Source: Bog-159 sp963818855 (GTDB taxonomy: Bacteria > Acidobacteriota > Terriglobia > Bryobacterales > Bryobacteraceae). Taken from it: 64,000 nucleotides of DNA. The DNA is taken from the NCBI GenBank assembly GCA_963818855.1, contig CAWFUH010000019.1:284338-348337 (forward strand). The letters are read 5' to 3'. Within the stretch, counting starts at the first letter, position 1. Each line of letters begins with the position of its first letter. Shown here piece after piece: positions 36,876 through 46,131 of the stretch. The translations under genes and the position numbers were made by a program. The notes below the pieces were generated by a model that was given only the letters and a program-made list of their open reading frames with translations, was not told where the DNA came from and searched no databases.

Positions 36876-37559
36876 TCATCGCAACTCAAGACAGCGCAAC
36901 GCCGCCGCCACCGCCGCCAAAATCTCCACTGACCCCGGCGTGTCGCTGTGCACGCAAATCGTCTGCACGCTCCCGGCGCGCGCCAATCGCAGCGCCTGCG
37001 CGGCCGCGTCCGCCGGATCGGTAATCAAAGCATCGGCGAATTTGCGGGGCCGCAAACTGCCATCGGGTTCGTAGCGTCGGTCGGCGAATCCCTCCGCCGC
37101 CACACGAAAGCCCATGTCACGCCACACGTCCAGCATCGTAGACCCCGCCAGCCCCACCAACACCAGATCCTTCCCGTGACGGTTGACGCCTTCGCCAATG
37201 GCCCGCGCCACATCGCGATTTTTCGCCGCAACATTATATAGAGCGCCATGCGGCTTCACGTGCTTCAGATCCTCCGCGATCACCGCCAGCGCGCCGATCT
37301 GTTCTCCCACAGTCTCCGCGATCTGTTCCGCGGTCAGCGCCATCTCCACACGGCCGAAGTTGGTCCGATCCGGATAGCCCGGATGCGCCCCAACCGCCAC
37401 GCCATGGCGCCGCGCCAGATCCACTGTACGCCGCATGGTGGCCGCATCGCCCGCGTGCCCGCCGCAAGCAACGTTGGCCGACGTGATGTACGCCATCAGC
37501 GCTTCCTCGAGCGCGGTGTCCGGCGGTTCACCCATGTCGCAATTTAGGTCGATGAACAT
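36876..37559 (-). CDS. pxpA: 5-oxoprolinase subunit A (LamB/YcsF family)
   Basis: A 227-residue LamB/YcsF protein with the hallmark IDLNCDMGEPPDTALEEALM at its start, ITSANVACGGHAGDAATM, GAHPGYPDRTNFGR and VKPHGALYNVAAK. PxpA is the subunit of the ATP-dependent 5-oxoprolinase that opens 5-oxoproline to glutamate together with PxpB and PxpC. Neither partner is nearby, so they must be elsewhere or the complex is incomplete. Length is slightly shorter than the usual 245-255. No clear ribosome site was found. The 76 bases after it, towards the isomerase gene, hold a degraded REP-like GC palindrome. Confidence 0.92.
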   Translation of the reverse strand: MFIDLNCDMGEPPDTALEEALMAYITSANVACGGHAGDAATMRRTVDLARRHGVAVGAHPGYPDRTNFGRVEMALTAEQIAETVGEQIGALAVIAEDLKHVKPHGALYNVAAKNRDVARAIGEGVNRHGKDLVLVGLAGSTMLDVWRDMGFRVAAEGFADRRYEPDGSLRPRKFADALITDPADAAAQALRLARAGSVQTICVHSDTPGSVEILAAVAAALRCLELR

Positions 37560-37579
37560 GTCGATTGAAAAGTGACCTC

Positions 37580-38401
37580 TTATCGTGCCGTCCGGACCAC
37601 CCGGAACCCCACATTATGCATCCGGCTCACCGGAAATTCGAAATTTCGCGCCGTCACGCGGCAATACTTCGCGGGGTCGAGCCAGCTTCCGCCGCGAAAG
37701 ACACGATAGGAACCAGTCGCCGGCCCTGCCGGATCGGACGCCGGACTCTCCGCGTAGTAATCGCGGCCGTACCAGTCGCTGACCCACTCCGCCACATTGC
37801 CCAAAGTGTCGTACATGCCGCGCGCGTTCGGCTGCTTTCCGCCAACCGCATGCGTGCGCCCGTCGGAATCGTCTTTGTACCACGCGCGTGCGCCGATGTC
37901 TCCCGCATCGCCGCGCGCTGCGTACTCCCACTCCGCCTCGGTCGGCAGCCGGTACACGTGCTCACGGTCGCGCGCGTTGAGCCGCGCCAGAAAAACCTGG
38001 ATATCGTCCCACGAGACACTCTCCACCGGCAGTGACGCGCCTTTAAACTGGCTGGGATTGCTACCCACCGTGGAGCCCTGGGGTGTGGTGCGCACCGCAT
38101 CTGCCCCGGCGTGCGGGTCCACCATCGCCGTTTCCCACTGCGCCTGGGTCACCTCGAACTTGCCGATCTCAAAATCGCGGCTGATCCGCACGCGATGCAC
38201 CGGCCCTTCGTCGGCTTCCCCTCCCGCCGAACCCATTTGGTATTCGCCCGCCGGAATGCGTACCATCGCGCTGCCATCCAGCAATGCGGTCAGCCCGTAT
38301 AAGGCAGAGTTCTGCTGGGCAGATAACCGCGGCAACCAGACGGCAGTCATAGTACAGAGAAAAGACCGGCGCGGTAACCGCCAATCGAGAACGCACGCCA
38401 T
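37580..38401 (-). CDS. Formylglycine-generating enzyme family (SUMF1-like) protein
   Basis: A 273-residue protein with an N-terminal signal that contains RRSFL (Tat-like), then a single FGE/sulfatase-modifying-factor domain. It shows MVRIPAGEYQMGSAGGEADE, FEVTQAQWE, PVESVSWDDIQ, YRLPTEAEWEYAARG, YDTLGNVAEWVSDWYG and FRGGSWLDPAKYCRVTARN. True formylglycine-generating enzymes have a pair of active-site cysteines; here only the CR cysteine in the last block is evident, so it may be a binding or structural paralogue, as is common in Acidobacteria. No sulfatase is adjacent. TATAAT ends nine bases before this ATG, which favours it over an ATG nine codons upstream. Confidence 0.9.
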   Translation of the reverse strand: MACVLDWRLPRRSFLCTMTAVWLPRLSAQQNSALYGLTALLDGSAMVRIPAGEYQMGSAGGEADEGPVHRVRISRDFEIGKFEVTQAQWETAMVDPHAGADAVRTTPQGSTVGSNPSQFKGASLPVESVSWDDIQVFLARLNARDREHVYRLPTEAEWEYAARGDAGDIGARAWYKDDSDGRTHAVGGKQPNARGMYDTLGNVAEWVSDWYGRDYYAESPASDPAGPATGSYRVFRGGSWLDPAKYCRVTARNFEFPVSRMHNVGFRVVRTAR

Positions 38402-38410
38402 TCCAGATGT

Positions 38411-38416
38411 ATTATA
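38411..38416 (-). promoter_or_regulatory. Consensus TATAAT -10 of the FGE-like gene
   Basis: A perfect TATAAT on the minus strand, nine bases before the ATG of the FGE-like gene. The same A/T patch (TATTAT) lies upstream of the divergent GTG-started DUF1592 gene and could serve both directions. Confidence 0.5.
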
Positions 38417-38443
38417 GAACAAGGGCATTCGGAACCGGTTTTA

Positions 38444-40780
38444 GTGCATTCCAATTTGCGGACCATTGCGATAGCTATCTGGATAGCCGGCACGTTGTGC
38501 GCCGCAGATTCCGCGCCGCCGGATTTCGATTCGGCCGTGAAGCCGGTGCTCTCGAAGACCTGCGCCCTCTGTCACAACGATAAGCTCGCGTCCGGCGGCC
38601 TGAACGTCAAACTGCTGCTGACGCCCGACTCGATTGCTACCTATCGCGATGGTTGGGAAACCATTCTCGACAAGCTGCGCGCCGGCGAGATGCCGCCCAA
38701 GGGAATCCCGCGCCCGCCGGAAGCGGAAATGCAGACCCTGATTCACTACGTGGAAGGTGAATTCGAAAAGGCCGACCGCAACATCAAGCCCGACCCCGGC
38801 CACGTCACCGCCCGCCGCCTCAACCGTAGTGAGTATTCGAATACCATCCGGGATCTGCTGGCCGTCGATTTCCGCGCCGACAAGGATTTCCCTACCGACG
38901 ATTCCGGCTATGGCTTCGACAACATCGCCGACGTCCTCACCATCTCGCCCGTGCTGATGGAGAGCTACGTGGACGCGGCGGAGACCATCGCCTCGCGCGC
39001 CATGGGGGCCGACCCTCTGCCTAAGAAGCCGCTCGAGGCCCAATACAGCACGAAAGACAAAACCATCCGCCGCCTGGATGCGAGCACCGTGGAAGCTTCG
39101 CATCGCGTCGAATGGGATGGCGATTACACTGTGCGCTTCGGCATGCCCGGTGAGCGGACCGCAGACGCCAAGCCCGTGACGCTGGGCTTCTGGATGGACG
39201 GCACGCTGCTGAAGACTCTGCCGGTCGAAACCAAGCCGTCGAAACTGGTTTACTTCGATCCTTATTCGGAAGCGGAAGTACGCGTGTACCTGCCTTCCGG
39301 CGACCACGTTTTTCGCGCCGGTTTCATCGACGACGACTTCGTCAAAACCCTGCCTGAGAAGGACGCGTACAACAATAAGAAAAACAAATTCCTGAGTTCG
39401 ATCAGCTTCGTGGGACCGTTTCCGACCGATGTGGAGCGCGCCAGCCGCAAGAAGATTCTGATATGCGATCCCAAGTCCGGCCAGGCGTGCGTGGAGAAGA
39501 TCGTCGCCAACCTGGCGCATCACGCTTACCGCCGGCCGGCCACCCACACAGAGGTGGCGTCGTTGCTGAAGTTTGTTGCCCTCGCCCGCGCGCGGGGCGA
39601 AAGCACCGAGCAAGGCATCCAACTGGCCATCGAAGCTATGCTGGTGACGCCGCAGTTTCTCTTCCGCATCGAGCACGATCCCAACCCCACCGATGCGGCA
39701 GATGTGCACCGGATTTCGGACGTGGAACTGGCATCCCGCCTCAGCTATTTTTTGTGGAGCTCCATGCCGGACGATGACCTGCTGGGGCTCGCCGAAGCGG
39801 GCAAGCTGCACGATCCCGCCGTCGTCGATGCGCAGGTGAAGCGTATGCTGGCCGACCGGCGCGCGGCGGCCCTCGGCACCAATTTTGCCGGCCAGTGGCT
39901 GGAGGTGCGCAACCTGGACGTGGTGAAGCCCGATCCCGTGAAGTTTCCCGAATGGGGGCCGGAACTGCGCGAAGCCATGAAGACGGAAACGCGCATGTTC
40001 TTCGAATATGTACTGCGCGAGAATCGTCCGCTTTCCGATTTCATCGACGCCAAATATACATTCCTGAATGCGCGCCTGGCGAAGTTCTATGGCATACCCG
40101 GCGTGACCGGGCCGGACTTCCGGCGTGTGGAACTGACCACCGGCCAGCGCGGCGGGCTGCTGAGCCAGGCTAGCGTATTGACGGTTTCCAGTTATCCGAC
40201 GCGCACCTCCGTCGTGCTGCGCGGGAAGTATGTGCTGAACAATATTCTCGGTTCGGAGATCCCTCCGCCGCCGCCGGATGTGCCCGCGCTCGACGAAAGC
40301 GCCGTCGGCACGTTAATGTCGCTGCGCCAGCAGATGGAAAAGCATCGCGCCGATCCGATGTGCTCTTCGTGCCACAACAAAATGGACCCGCTCGGTTTCG
40401 GCCTGGAGAATTACAACGCGATCGGCAAATGGCGCACCGAAGACGGTAAATTCCCGGTGGATTCGAGCGGCACACTGCCCAACGGCCAGTCGTTCAAAAC
40501 GCCGGACGAGATGCGCGCCCTGCTGATGGCAGGCCTGCCGCAGTTTTCGCGCTGCTTGACGGAAAAGATGCTGACCTATGCCTTGGGCCGCGGCTTGCAT
40601 CCCTACGATCGCCGCACGGTGAATGGCATCAACCGGGATATGGCCGCCTCCGGCTATCATTTCCAATCGCTGATATTCGATATAGTGCACAGCCCGCCGT
40701 TCCAGATGGGCCGGGGCGATAATGCTCCGGGCACGCGTCCAGCCACGGAAGCCAAAGTGAAAGAGGTAGCCCAACGATGA
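38444..40780 (+). CDS. DUF1592 domain protein (planctomycete-type cytochrome, exported)
   Basis: A 778-residue exported protein with a GTG start and a signal peptide (about residues 1-20). An N-terminal cytochrome c-like domain has TCALCHNDKLASGG (one haem site). Then come DUF1587 (RRLNRSEYSNTIRDLL), DUF1595, DUF1592 (ELASRLSYFLWSSMPDD), DUF1588 (second CXXCH in CSSCHNKMDPLGFGLENYNA) and DUF1585 (LTYALGRGLHPYDR). This domain string is typical of large c-haem proteins in Planctomycetes and Acidobacteria, of unknown function but linked to polymer breakdown. Its stop overlaps the next start by four bases (ATGA), and the two gene families are almost always paired. Confidence 0.9.
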   Translation: MHSNLRTIAIAIWIAGTLCAADSAPPDFDSAVKPVLSKTCALCHNDKLASGGLNVKLLLTPDSIATYRDGWETILDKLRAGEMPPKGIPRPPEAEMQTLIHYVEGEFEKADRNIKPDPGHVTARRLNRSEYSNTIRDLLAVDFRADKDFPTDDSGYGFDNIADVLTISPVLMESYVDAAETIASRAMGADPLPKKPLEAQYSTKDKTIRRLDASTVEASHRVEWDGDYTVRFGMPGERTADAKPVTLGFWMDGTLLKTLPVETKPSKLVYFDPYSEAEVRVYLPSGDHVFRAGFIDDDFVKTLPEKDAYNNKKNKFLSSISFVGPFPTDVERASRKKILICDPKSGQACVEKIVANLAHHAYRRPATHTEVASLLKFVALARARGESTEQGIQLAIEAMLVTPQFLFRIEHDPNPTDAADVHRISDVELASRLSYFLWSSMPDDDLLGLAEAGKLHDPAVVDAQVKRMLADRRAAALGTNFAGQWLEVRNLDVVKPDPVKFPEWGPELREAMKTETRMFFEYVLRENRPLSDFIDAKYTFLNARLAKFYGIPGVTGPDFRRVELTTGQRGGLLSQASVLTVSSYPTRTSVVLRGKYVLNNILGSEIPPPPPDVPALDESAVGTLMSLRQQMEKHRADPMCSSCHNKMDPLGFGLENYNAIGKWRTEDGKFPVDSSGTLPNGQSFKTPDEMRALLMAGLPQFSRCLTEKMLTYALGRGLHPYDRRTVNGINRDMAASGYHFQSLIFDIVHSPPFQMGRGDNAPGTRPATEAKVKEVAQR

Positions 40781-42117
40781 TCACCAAGACAGCACTCCCT
40801 CGCCGCACGTTCCTGCGCGGCATGGGCACGGCCGTCGCGCTGCCGTTCCTCGACGCCATGGTTCCCGCGCTCGCGGCCGCGAAGAACAGCCAGCCGCCCG
40901 TGCGCATGGCCTTCGTCTACGTGCCGAACGGCATCATCATGCAGGGCTGGAACCCGGACTACGAAGGTCCGCTGGCCGAACTGCCCCGCATTCTGAAGCC
41001 GCTCGAACCTTACCGCCAGGACATCACGCTGTTCGGAAATCTCACCCACAACACCGGCCGCGCCCTGCTCGACGGCGCGGGCGACCACGGCCGCTGCTGC
41101 GCTTCATACCTCACCGGCGTGCAGCCGCGCAAAACCGTCATCGATATCAAGGCCGGCGTCTCTTTCGACCAGATCGTGGCGAACCAGGTGGGCAAGCAGA
41201 CGCGCTTTCCGTCGTTAGAACTCGGCATGGAAGATGCCCGCCAGGCCGGCGATTGCGACTCCGGCTACTCCTGCGCTTATACGAACAACCTGGCCTGGAA
41301 GAGCGAGACTGAGCCGCTGCCGCCGGTTCTCGACCCGCGCACGCTTTTCGAGCGCCTGTTCGGCCGCGGCGGCAATCTCACGCCAGCGGCACGCGCCCGC
41401 GAAAATCTCTATCGCCGCAGCATCCTCGATTTCGTCAGCGACGACACCCGCAAGCTTGAAACCAGCCTGGGCCCGACCGACCGGCGCAAGCTCGACGAGT
41501 ACCTCTCGTCCATCCGCGAAATCGAGCGCCAGATCGAAAAGGCCGAGAAGACCAACGCCGAAATCGATCCGCACATGGAGAAGCCCTACGGCATCCCCGC
41601 CGATTTCGCGGAGCACTTCAAGCTGATGACCGACATGATGACCATCGCCTTCCAGTCCGACCTGACCCGTGTCATCACCTTTCTGGTCACGCACGAAGGC
41701 ACCTCGCGCACCTACCGCGAGATCGACATCCCCGACGGTCACCACCCGCTGACCCATCACCGCAACCAGCCGGACCTCATCGAAAAGGTGACTCAGATCA
41801 ATTCGTACCACGTGCGCCAGTTCGCCGCCTGGATCGCGAAGATGCGCTCCATCCGCGAAGGCGACGGCTCCCTGCTGGACAATTGCATGATCGTCTACGG
41901 CGCAGGCCTTTCCGACGGCAACCGCCACTTGCACGAGGACCTGCCCACCCTGATTGCCGGGCGCGGTGGGAACCATTTCAAATCCGGCCGGCGCATCGTC
42001 TACCGGAAAGAGACTCCCATGTGCAACCTCTATTTGGCCATGATGGACCGCATGGGCGTGCACATCGAGCACTTCGGCGATTCGACCGGACGCCTGGACG
42101 CCCTGGACCTCACCTGA
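40777..42117 (+). CDS. DUF1552 domain protein (Tat-exported)
   Basis: A 446-residue DUF1552 protein with an N-terminal twin-arginine signal (RRTFLRGMGTAVALPFLDAM). Typical blocks are VYVPNGIIMQGWNPDYEGPL, LEPYRQDITLFGNLTHN, DHGRCCASYLTGVQPRKT, and YGAGLSDGNRHLHEDLPTLI near the end. It has features of the alkaline-phosphatase/sulfatase-like (DUF1501/1552) superfamily. It is secreted folded, next to its DUF1592 partner, with which it overlaps by four bases. Reaction and substrate are unknown. Confidence 0.9.
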   Translation: MITKTALPRRTFLRGMGTAVALPFLDAMVPALAAAKNSQPPVRMAFVYVPNGIIMQGWNPDYEGPLAELPRILKPLEPYRQDITLFGNLTHNTGRALLDGAGDHGRCCASYLTGVQPRKTVIDIKAGVSFDQIVANQVGKQTRFPSLELGMEDARQAGDCDSGYSCAYTNNLAWKSETEPLPPVLDPRTLFERLFGRGGNLTPAARARENLYRRSILDFVSDDTRKLETSLGPTDRRKLDEYLSSIREIERQIEKAEKTNAEIDPHMEKPYGIPADFAEHFKLMTDMMTIAFQSDLTRVITFLVTHEGTSRTYREIDIPDGHHPLTHHRNQPDLIEKVTQINSYHVRQFAAWIAKMRSIREGDGSLLDNCMIVYGAGLSDGNRHLHEDLPTLIAGRGGNHFKSGRRIVYRKETPMCNLYLAMMDRMGVHIEHFGDSTGRLDALDLT

Positions 42118-42118
42118 C

Positions 42119-43069
42119 ATGCAGTTCCCAGGTGCCGCCAAACCGCCCGTCGGCATCGTGTTCGATTCCGCGATGAACACGGCCGGCGACGTGCTGGCCT
42201 TGGCCATGCTGCATGGCTTCGACGGCAAGGACCAGGCACGCATCGCAGCCATTTCGATCAGCAGCGGAGACTTGCGAGCCGTGCAGTTCTGCGATGCGGT
42301 GCGCGCTTTTTACGCCAGCGCCACCACCGGTGTCGCGGCCATGTTCATGCACGCCGCGCCCATCGGACTGGCCGATGCCAAACCCACCGGTGAAACACCG
42401 ATGTTCAGCAAGCTGGCGTACGAAAGCACGGTCAAGAGCATCAATGACACTGCCGATCCGGCCACGCTGATCCGCAATATGCTGGAAGCGCAGCACGATC
42501 AGAATGCGGCGATCGTGCTCAGCGGGCCGGCTACGGATCTTGCGCACGCACTCGCTCTCTACGGCACGAAAGACTGGATAGAGCGCAAAGTCAAGCTCTT
42601 GTGCGTGGCCGAACCCGGCCTCGACGCGGACCCGGCCGCGGCACGCCAGGTATTCGCCGGGTGGCCCACGCCGATCGTGACCGTGGGGCGGGAAATCGGC
42701 GAGGCCCTCCCGTTTCCGGCCGACAGCATCGAAAAAGATTTCGCGTGGTCCACCGCAGATCCCATAGTGGATGCCTACCGCGCCTACCAGCCCATGCCGT
42801 ATGATGCGCCCTCCTGCGCCATGGCGGCGATGCTTTACGCGGTCCACCCCAACGACGGCTATTTCAAACTCAGCGGCAGCGGCAATCCGCGCGCACTGCT
42901 GCTCGATCCGGAGCAGAAGGAACGTATTATCCGGACGTATATCGAGATGGCCAGCGCCAAGCCCGTGCCGCGCAAGCCGCGCCGTCCACCGGCGGATCAG
43001 GATAAGAAGGAAGACGGCAAGAAGCAGGAAGAGAAGAAGCAAGAAGAGAAGAAGGACGAGAAACCGTAG
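42119..43069 (+). CDS. Nucleoside hydrolase-like protein with degraded metal site
   Basis: A 316-residue protein in the inosine-uridine nucleoside hydrolase-like family. The N-terminal signature, normally DTDxxxDD, reads FDSAMNTAGDVLALAML, so two of the three Ca-binding aspartates are missing. The rest of the fold is visible: the VLSGPATDLAHAL segment and a C-terminal DAYRAYQPMPYDAPSCAMAA region. The last 45 residues are Lys/Glu-rich and low complexity. It starts one base after the DUF1552 stop, so it belongs to that operon. Loss of metal ligands suggests a changed function or sugar binding rather than ordinary nucleoside hydrolysis. No signal peptide is seen. Confidence 0.72.
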   Translation: MQFPGAAKPPVGIVFDSAMNTAGDVLALAMLHGFDGKDQARIAAISISSGDLRAVQFCDAVRAFYASATTGVAAMFMHAAPIGLADAKPTGETPMFSKLAYESTVKSINDTADPATLIRNMLEAQHDQNAAIVLSGPATDLAHALALYGTKDWIERKVKLLCVAEPGLDADPAAARQVFAGWPTPIVTVGREIGEALPFPADSIEKDFAWSTADPIVDAYRAYQPMPYDAPSCAMAAMLYAVHPNDGYFKLSGSGNPRALLLDPEQKERIIRTYIEMASAKPVPRKPRRPPADQDKKEDGKKQEEKKQEEKKDEKP

Positions 43070-43084
43070 GTATCTCGCGCTTCA

Positions 43085-43465
43085 TCATGCCCTGCCGCGC
43101 AGGCGGTCCAGCTTGCGGCGATCGCGCTTCGACGGCCGGCCTTGCTGCCACGCTTCAAAATGCGGCACTGCTTTGCGTTCTTCCGCCAACTTCAGGCGCA
43201 ACTGCCGGCTAGCGTCTGTCTCGCGATATAGGGTTTGCGCTACCGCTGCCGGACCACGCATCTCACTCGCCAGCAGCACTTCCACCAGGAACTCGCCGCT
43301 GTCATTCTTCACTTGCAGCAGATCGCCGGCCCGCACCTCCCGCGAAGCTTTGACAGGTTGCCCGTTCGACTCAATCCGGCCGAGTTCGCAAGCGCGCGAA
43401 GCCAGTGCGCGCGACTTGAAGAACCGGGCCGCCCAGAGCCACTTGTCGATCCGCACGCGTTCCAT
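43085..43465 (-). CDS. S4 domain RNA-binding protein (Hsp15/HslR-like)
   Basis: A 126-residue S4-type RNA-binding protein: MERVRIDKWLWAARFFKSRA, LASRACELGRIESNGQ and VRAGDLLQVKN, the alpha-L motif of Hsp15. Hsp15 binds free 50S subunits that carry nascent chains and recycles them. The basic Arg/Lys-rich C-terminal tail (SKRDRRKLDRLRGRA) fits. It converges on the nucleoside hydrolase-like gene, 15 bases apart. Family assignment is good; the exact role in this phylum is inferred. Confidence 0.9.
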   Translation of the reverse strand: MERVRIDKWLWAARFFKSRALASRACELGRIESNGQPVKASREVRAGDLLQVKNDSGEFLVEVLLASEMRGPAAVAQTLYRETDASRQLRLKLAEERKAVPHFEAWQQGRPSKRDRRKLDRLRGRA

Positions 43466-43512
43466 GACTCCATTTTCGGATAAAGCGGCGCTGTCACTTA
43501 GTATAACGGGAT

Positions 43513-43531
43513 CGCTGAGACTAAGTCAGCG
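43513..43531. repeat. Inverted repeat upstream of the ABC exporter operon
   Basis: CGCTGA-GACTAAG-TCAGCG, a six-base inverted repeat with a seven-base spacer, about 85 bases before the ABC ATPase GTG and between it and the divergent S4 gene. It could be an operator; nothing else supports that. Confidence 0.4.
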
Positions 43532-43604
43532 CTGAGCCTAACCTAACTACTACAACGGGAAGGCTTATAACTGACCTTAGTATACCAAAGAATACCGCGT
43601 ATCT

Positions 43605-43610
43605 TATACT
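43605..43610 (+). promoter_or_regulatory. -10 element of the ABC exporter genes, leaderless type
   Basis: TATACT ends six bases before the GTG start, with no Shine-Dalgarno. Confidence 0.45.
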
Positions 43611-43616
43611 GGTTCC

Positions 43617-44498
43617 GTGGAACTCGTAATCGAAGGCGTCAACAAAGTCTACGGAGGCAATACCCGGGCGTTGCGGGATTTCAGCCTGCAAATTGGTCCG
43701 GGTATTCTCGGTCTGCTCGGGCCGAACGGGGCGGGGAAGTCCACACTGATGCGCATCCTGGCGACGATTACCAAGGCCACCAGCGGGAAGGTTACTTGGA
43801 ACGGCGTCGACACGGCTCGTTCGCCCGACGCTTTGCGTACCGTTCTAGGCTACCTGCCACAGGATTTTGGTGTTTATCCGAATCTGAACGCGGTTGAGTT
43901 TCTGGAGTATCTCGCGGCCGCAAAAGGCCTCGACAGCCAGTCAGCGCGTCGGCGCATCGACGAACTACTCGAGGTTGTCAACCTGGTGGACGTGCGGAAG
44001 CGTCCGCTGGGCGGCTACTCGGGAGGCATGAAACAGCGCGTCGGCATCGCCCAGGCGCTGCTGAACGATCCAGAACTCTTGATCGTCGACGAGCCCACCG
44101 CCGGTCTTGACCCAGAGGAACGGGTGCGCTTTCGTAACCTGCTTTCGGAGCTGGCCAGTGCGCGCATCGTGATTCTTTCCACCCACATCGTTTCCGACGT
44201 GGATGCCTGCGCAACCAGTATCGCGCTGATCTCCGAAGGCCGTCTGGTGATCCATGACGCGCCCGAAGCCCTGCTGCGCTCGGTCGAAGGCCAGGTGTGG
44301 CAGTGGGTGATACCGAGCGCGGAACTGCCCGCCGTCCGCCTGCGCTACCCCACCAGCAGCGCCATCCATCGCAGCGACGGCGTGCACGTCCGCCTGGTGT
44401 CCGGTGCTTCGCCGGGCGCGGGTGCCGTCGAATCCTCGCCCACGCTGGAGGATGCCTATCTCCATTGGGTCTCGCGCGGCCGAAGGGCCACGGCATGA
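43617..44498 (+). CDS. ABC transporter ATP-binding protein (ABC-2 type)
   Basis: A 293-residue ATPase subunit with Walker A GPNGAGKST (about residues 37-45), a Q-loop (LGYLPQDFGVYPNL), signature YSGGMKQRVGIAQALL, Walker B LLIVDEPTAGLDPEE and switch LSTHIV. The C-terminal 80 residues are an extra domain of unclear role. It powers export through the next gene product. A GTG start with a TATACT hexamer six bases before it suggests a leaderless message. Its TGA overlaps the permease ATG by four bases (ATGA). Confidence 0.94.
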   Translation: MELVIEGVNKVYGGNTRALRDFSLQIGPGILGLLGPNGAGKSTLMRILATITKATSGKVTWNGVDTARSPDALRTVLGYLPQDFGVYPNLNAVEFLEYLAAAKGLDSQSARRRIDELLEVVNLVDVRKRPLGGYSGGMKQRVGIAQALLNDPELLIVDEPTAGLDPEERVRFRNLLSELASARIVILSTHIVSDVDACATSIALISEGRLVIHDAPEALLRSVEGQVWQWVIPSAELPAVRLRYPTSSAIHRSDGVHVRLVSGASPGAGAVESSPTLEDAYLHWVSRGRRATA

Positions 44499-46111
44499 AA
44501 ACCCTGCGGATCCTCTACCATCTGGCGAGAGCCGACTTTCTGGAGCGCGTGCGGCGCTACAACTTTCTGATCACACTCGGACTCACCGCGTATTTTTGTT
44601 ATATCTGCCTGCCTCCGAATCACGCCAGCTACGTCACCATGCAGATGGGAGGCCACCGCGGCATTTACAATTCCGCCTACCTTGCCACACTGGTGGCCAT
44701 GGAGACCGCGTTGGTTCTTTCGCTCGCAGGATTCTATCTCGTCAAAAACGCCGTCGACCGCGACTTACAGACTGGTGTCGGACAGATTTTGGCCGGCACC
44801 CCTCTTTCGAAACCGATTTACACACTGGGCAAGGCGCTTAGTAACTTCGCCGTACTGGCCGGCATGGTGATGGTGATGGCCGTGGCCGCCGGTGTCATGC
44901 AGCTTGCACGGCGCGAGGACATGACCATTCGGGTCTGGCAACTTCTGGCACCTTTTATCTTCATTGTCCTGCCGGTTATGACGGTTGTGGCGAGTATGGC
45001 CGTCCTTTTCGAAGTCATTCCGTCATTGCGCGGCGGTTTGGGCAACGTGGTTTATTTTTTCCTTTGGACCGCTGCCTTTGGTGCGATGGCGGCGGTCCCG
45101 GCCGAGGGAAACGGATCTCTGGGAAGCACCGACATGGTGGCATTTGGCCTTGTTATTCCGAGTATTCGCTCTGCCTGTGAGGCAGCCTTCCCCGGATGCG
45201 CCACCGCCAAAGACTTTAGCATGGGCTTCAACTTCGGCAGCGCCGGAGTCTGGAACCTCACGACCTTCCGTTGGGCCGGCGTCGACTGGAATTGGCAGAT
45301 CGTGCTGGGGCGGGCTCCCTGGATTGGCCTCGCGGCAGGTCTGGCACTGTTAGCGGCCGTCCTGTTCCAGCGCTTCGATCCGGCACGCGAGCGCGGCAAC
45401 AAGAAGTCCCAGGCTCCGGCCGGCCAGTCGCTCGAACCTGAAGAGACGGTGGCTCGATATGTGACGGAGCATGCGGGCCTGTCCCCGATAGCACCCGCGG
45501 ACCGGCGTTTCCGTTTCGCGGCCCTGGTACGGGCCGAACTCCGCATCGCGCTCAAGGGCCTGGGCCGTTGGTGGTACGTCTTGGCTCTCATCCTCTTTAT
45601 GGGCGGACTGGTCAGCCCGCCGGCAATATCGCGATTCTTTCTGGTCGGAGCATGGATCTGGCCGATCCTGGTCTGGTCAGCCATGGGGACTCGCGAAGCA
45701 CGTCAGCGGACCGCGCAGTTAGTCTTCTCCATCGCGCACCCCTTGCGCCGCCAGTTGGCAGCGTGCTGGCTGGCTGGAGTGGTGATCGCCGTTCTTACAG
45801 GCCTGGGACCCGCATTACGCCTGGTCCTGGCGCGTGACATGGCCGGTCTCGGCGCTTGGACTGTGAGCGCGCTGTTCATTCCTACGCTCGCCCTGGCGCT
45901 CGGTGTGTGGAGCGGCAGCAGTAAGCTCTTTGAAGTCGTATACACGCTGCTCTGGTACGTCGGACCGGCGAACCAGTTTGTGGCGCTGGATTACATGGGC
46001 GCCACACGCGTGTCGTCACCATCGCGCACACCGCTGGTCTTCCTGATTTGTACCCTCATCTTGGGCGCCTTGGCCCTCGCCGGACGAAAACGCCAGATCC
46101 AAGCGTACTGA
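44495..46111 (+). CDS. ABC-2 type transporter permease
   Basis: A 538-residue membrane protein with about 12 hydrophobic segments in two halves: MKTLRILYHLARADFLERVR at the N-terminus, then helices, a mid-protein hydrophilic linker rich in Pro/Glu (about 360-395), and a second half starting RFAALVRAELRIALKGLGRW. It is the fused double-length type of ABC-2 permease, working with the ATPase just upstream, with which it overlaps by four bases. Substrate unknown; a lipid, antibiotic or polymer exporter is possible. Confidence 0.88.
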   Translation: MKTLRILYHLARADFLERVRRYNFLITLGLTAYFCYICLPPNHASYVTMQMGGHRGIYNSAYLATLVAMETALVLSLAGFYLVKNAVDRDLQTGVGQILAGTPLSKPIYTLGKALSNFAVLAGMVMVMAVAAGVMQLARREDMTIRVWQLLAPFIFIVLPVMTVVASMAVLFEVIPSLRGGLGNVVYFFLWTAAFGAMAAVPAEGNGSLGSTDMVAFGLVIPSIRSACEAAFPGCATAKDFSMGFNFGSAGVWNLTTFRWAGVDWNWQIVLGRAPWIGLAAGLALLAAVLFQRFDPARERGNKKSQAPAGQSLEPEETVARYVTEHAGLSPIAPADRRFRFAALVRAELRIALKGLGRWWYVLALILFMGGLVSPPAISRFFLVGAWIWPILVWSAMGTREARQRTAQLVFSIAHPLRRQLAACWLAGVVIAVLTGLGPALRLVLARDMAGLGAWTVSALFIPTLALALGVWSGSSKLFEVVYTLLWYVGPANQFVALDYMGATRVSSPSRTPLVFLICTLILGALALAGRKRQIQAY

Positions 46112-46131
46112 GCCTGACCTGAGGGCCTGAC

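Noticed and set aside
38441..39811. 456-residue minus-strand frame
   Set aside because: Shadow of the DUF1592 gene.
43561..43616. A -35 box for the ABC operon
   Set aside because: No hexamer with more than three matches lies 16-18 bases before TATACT.
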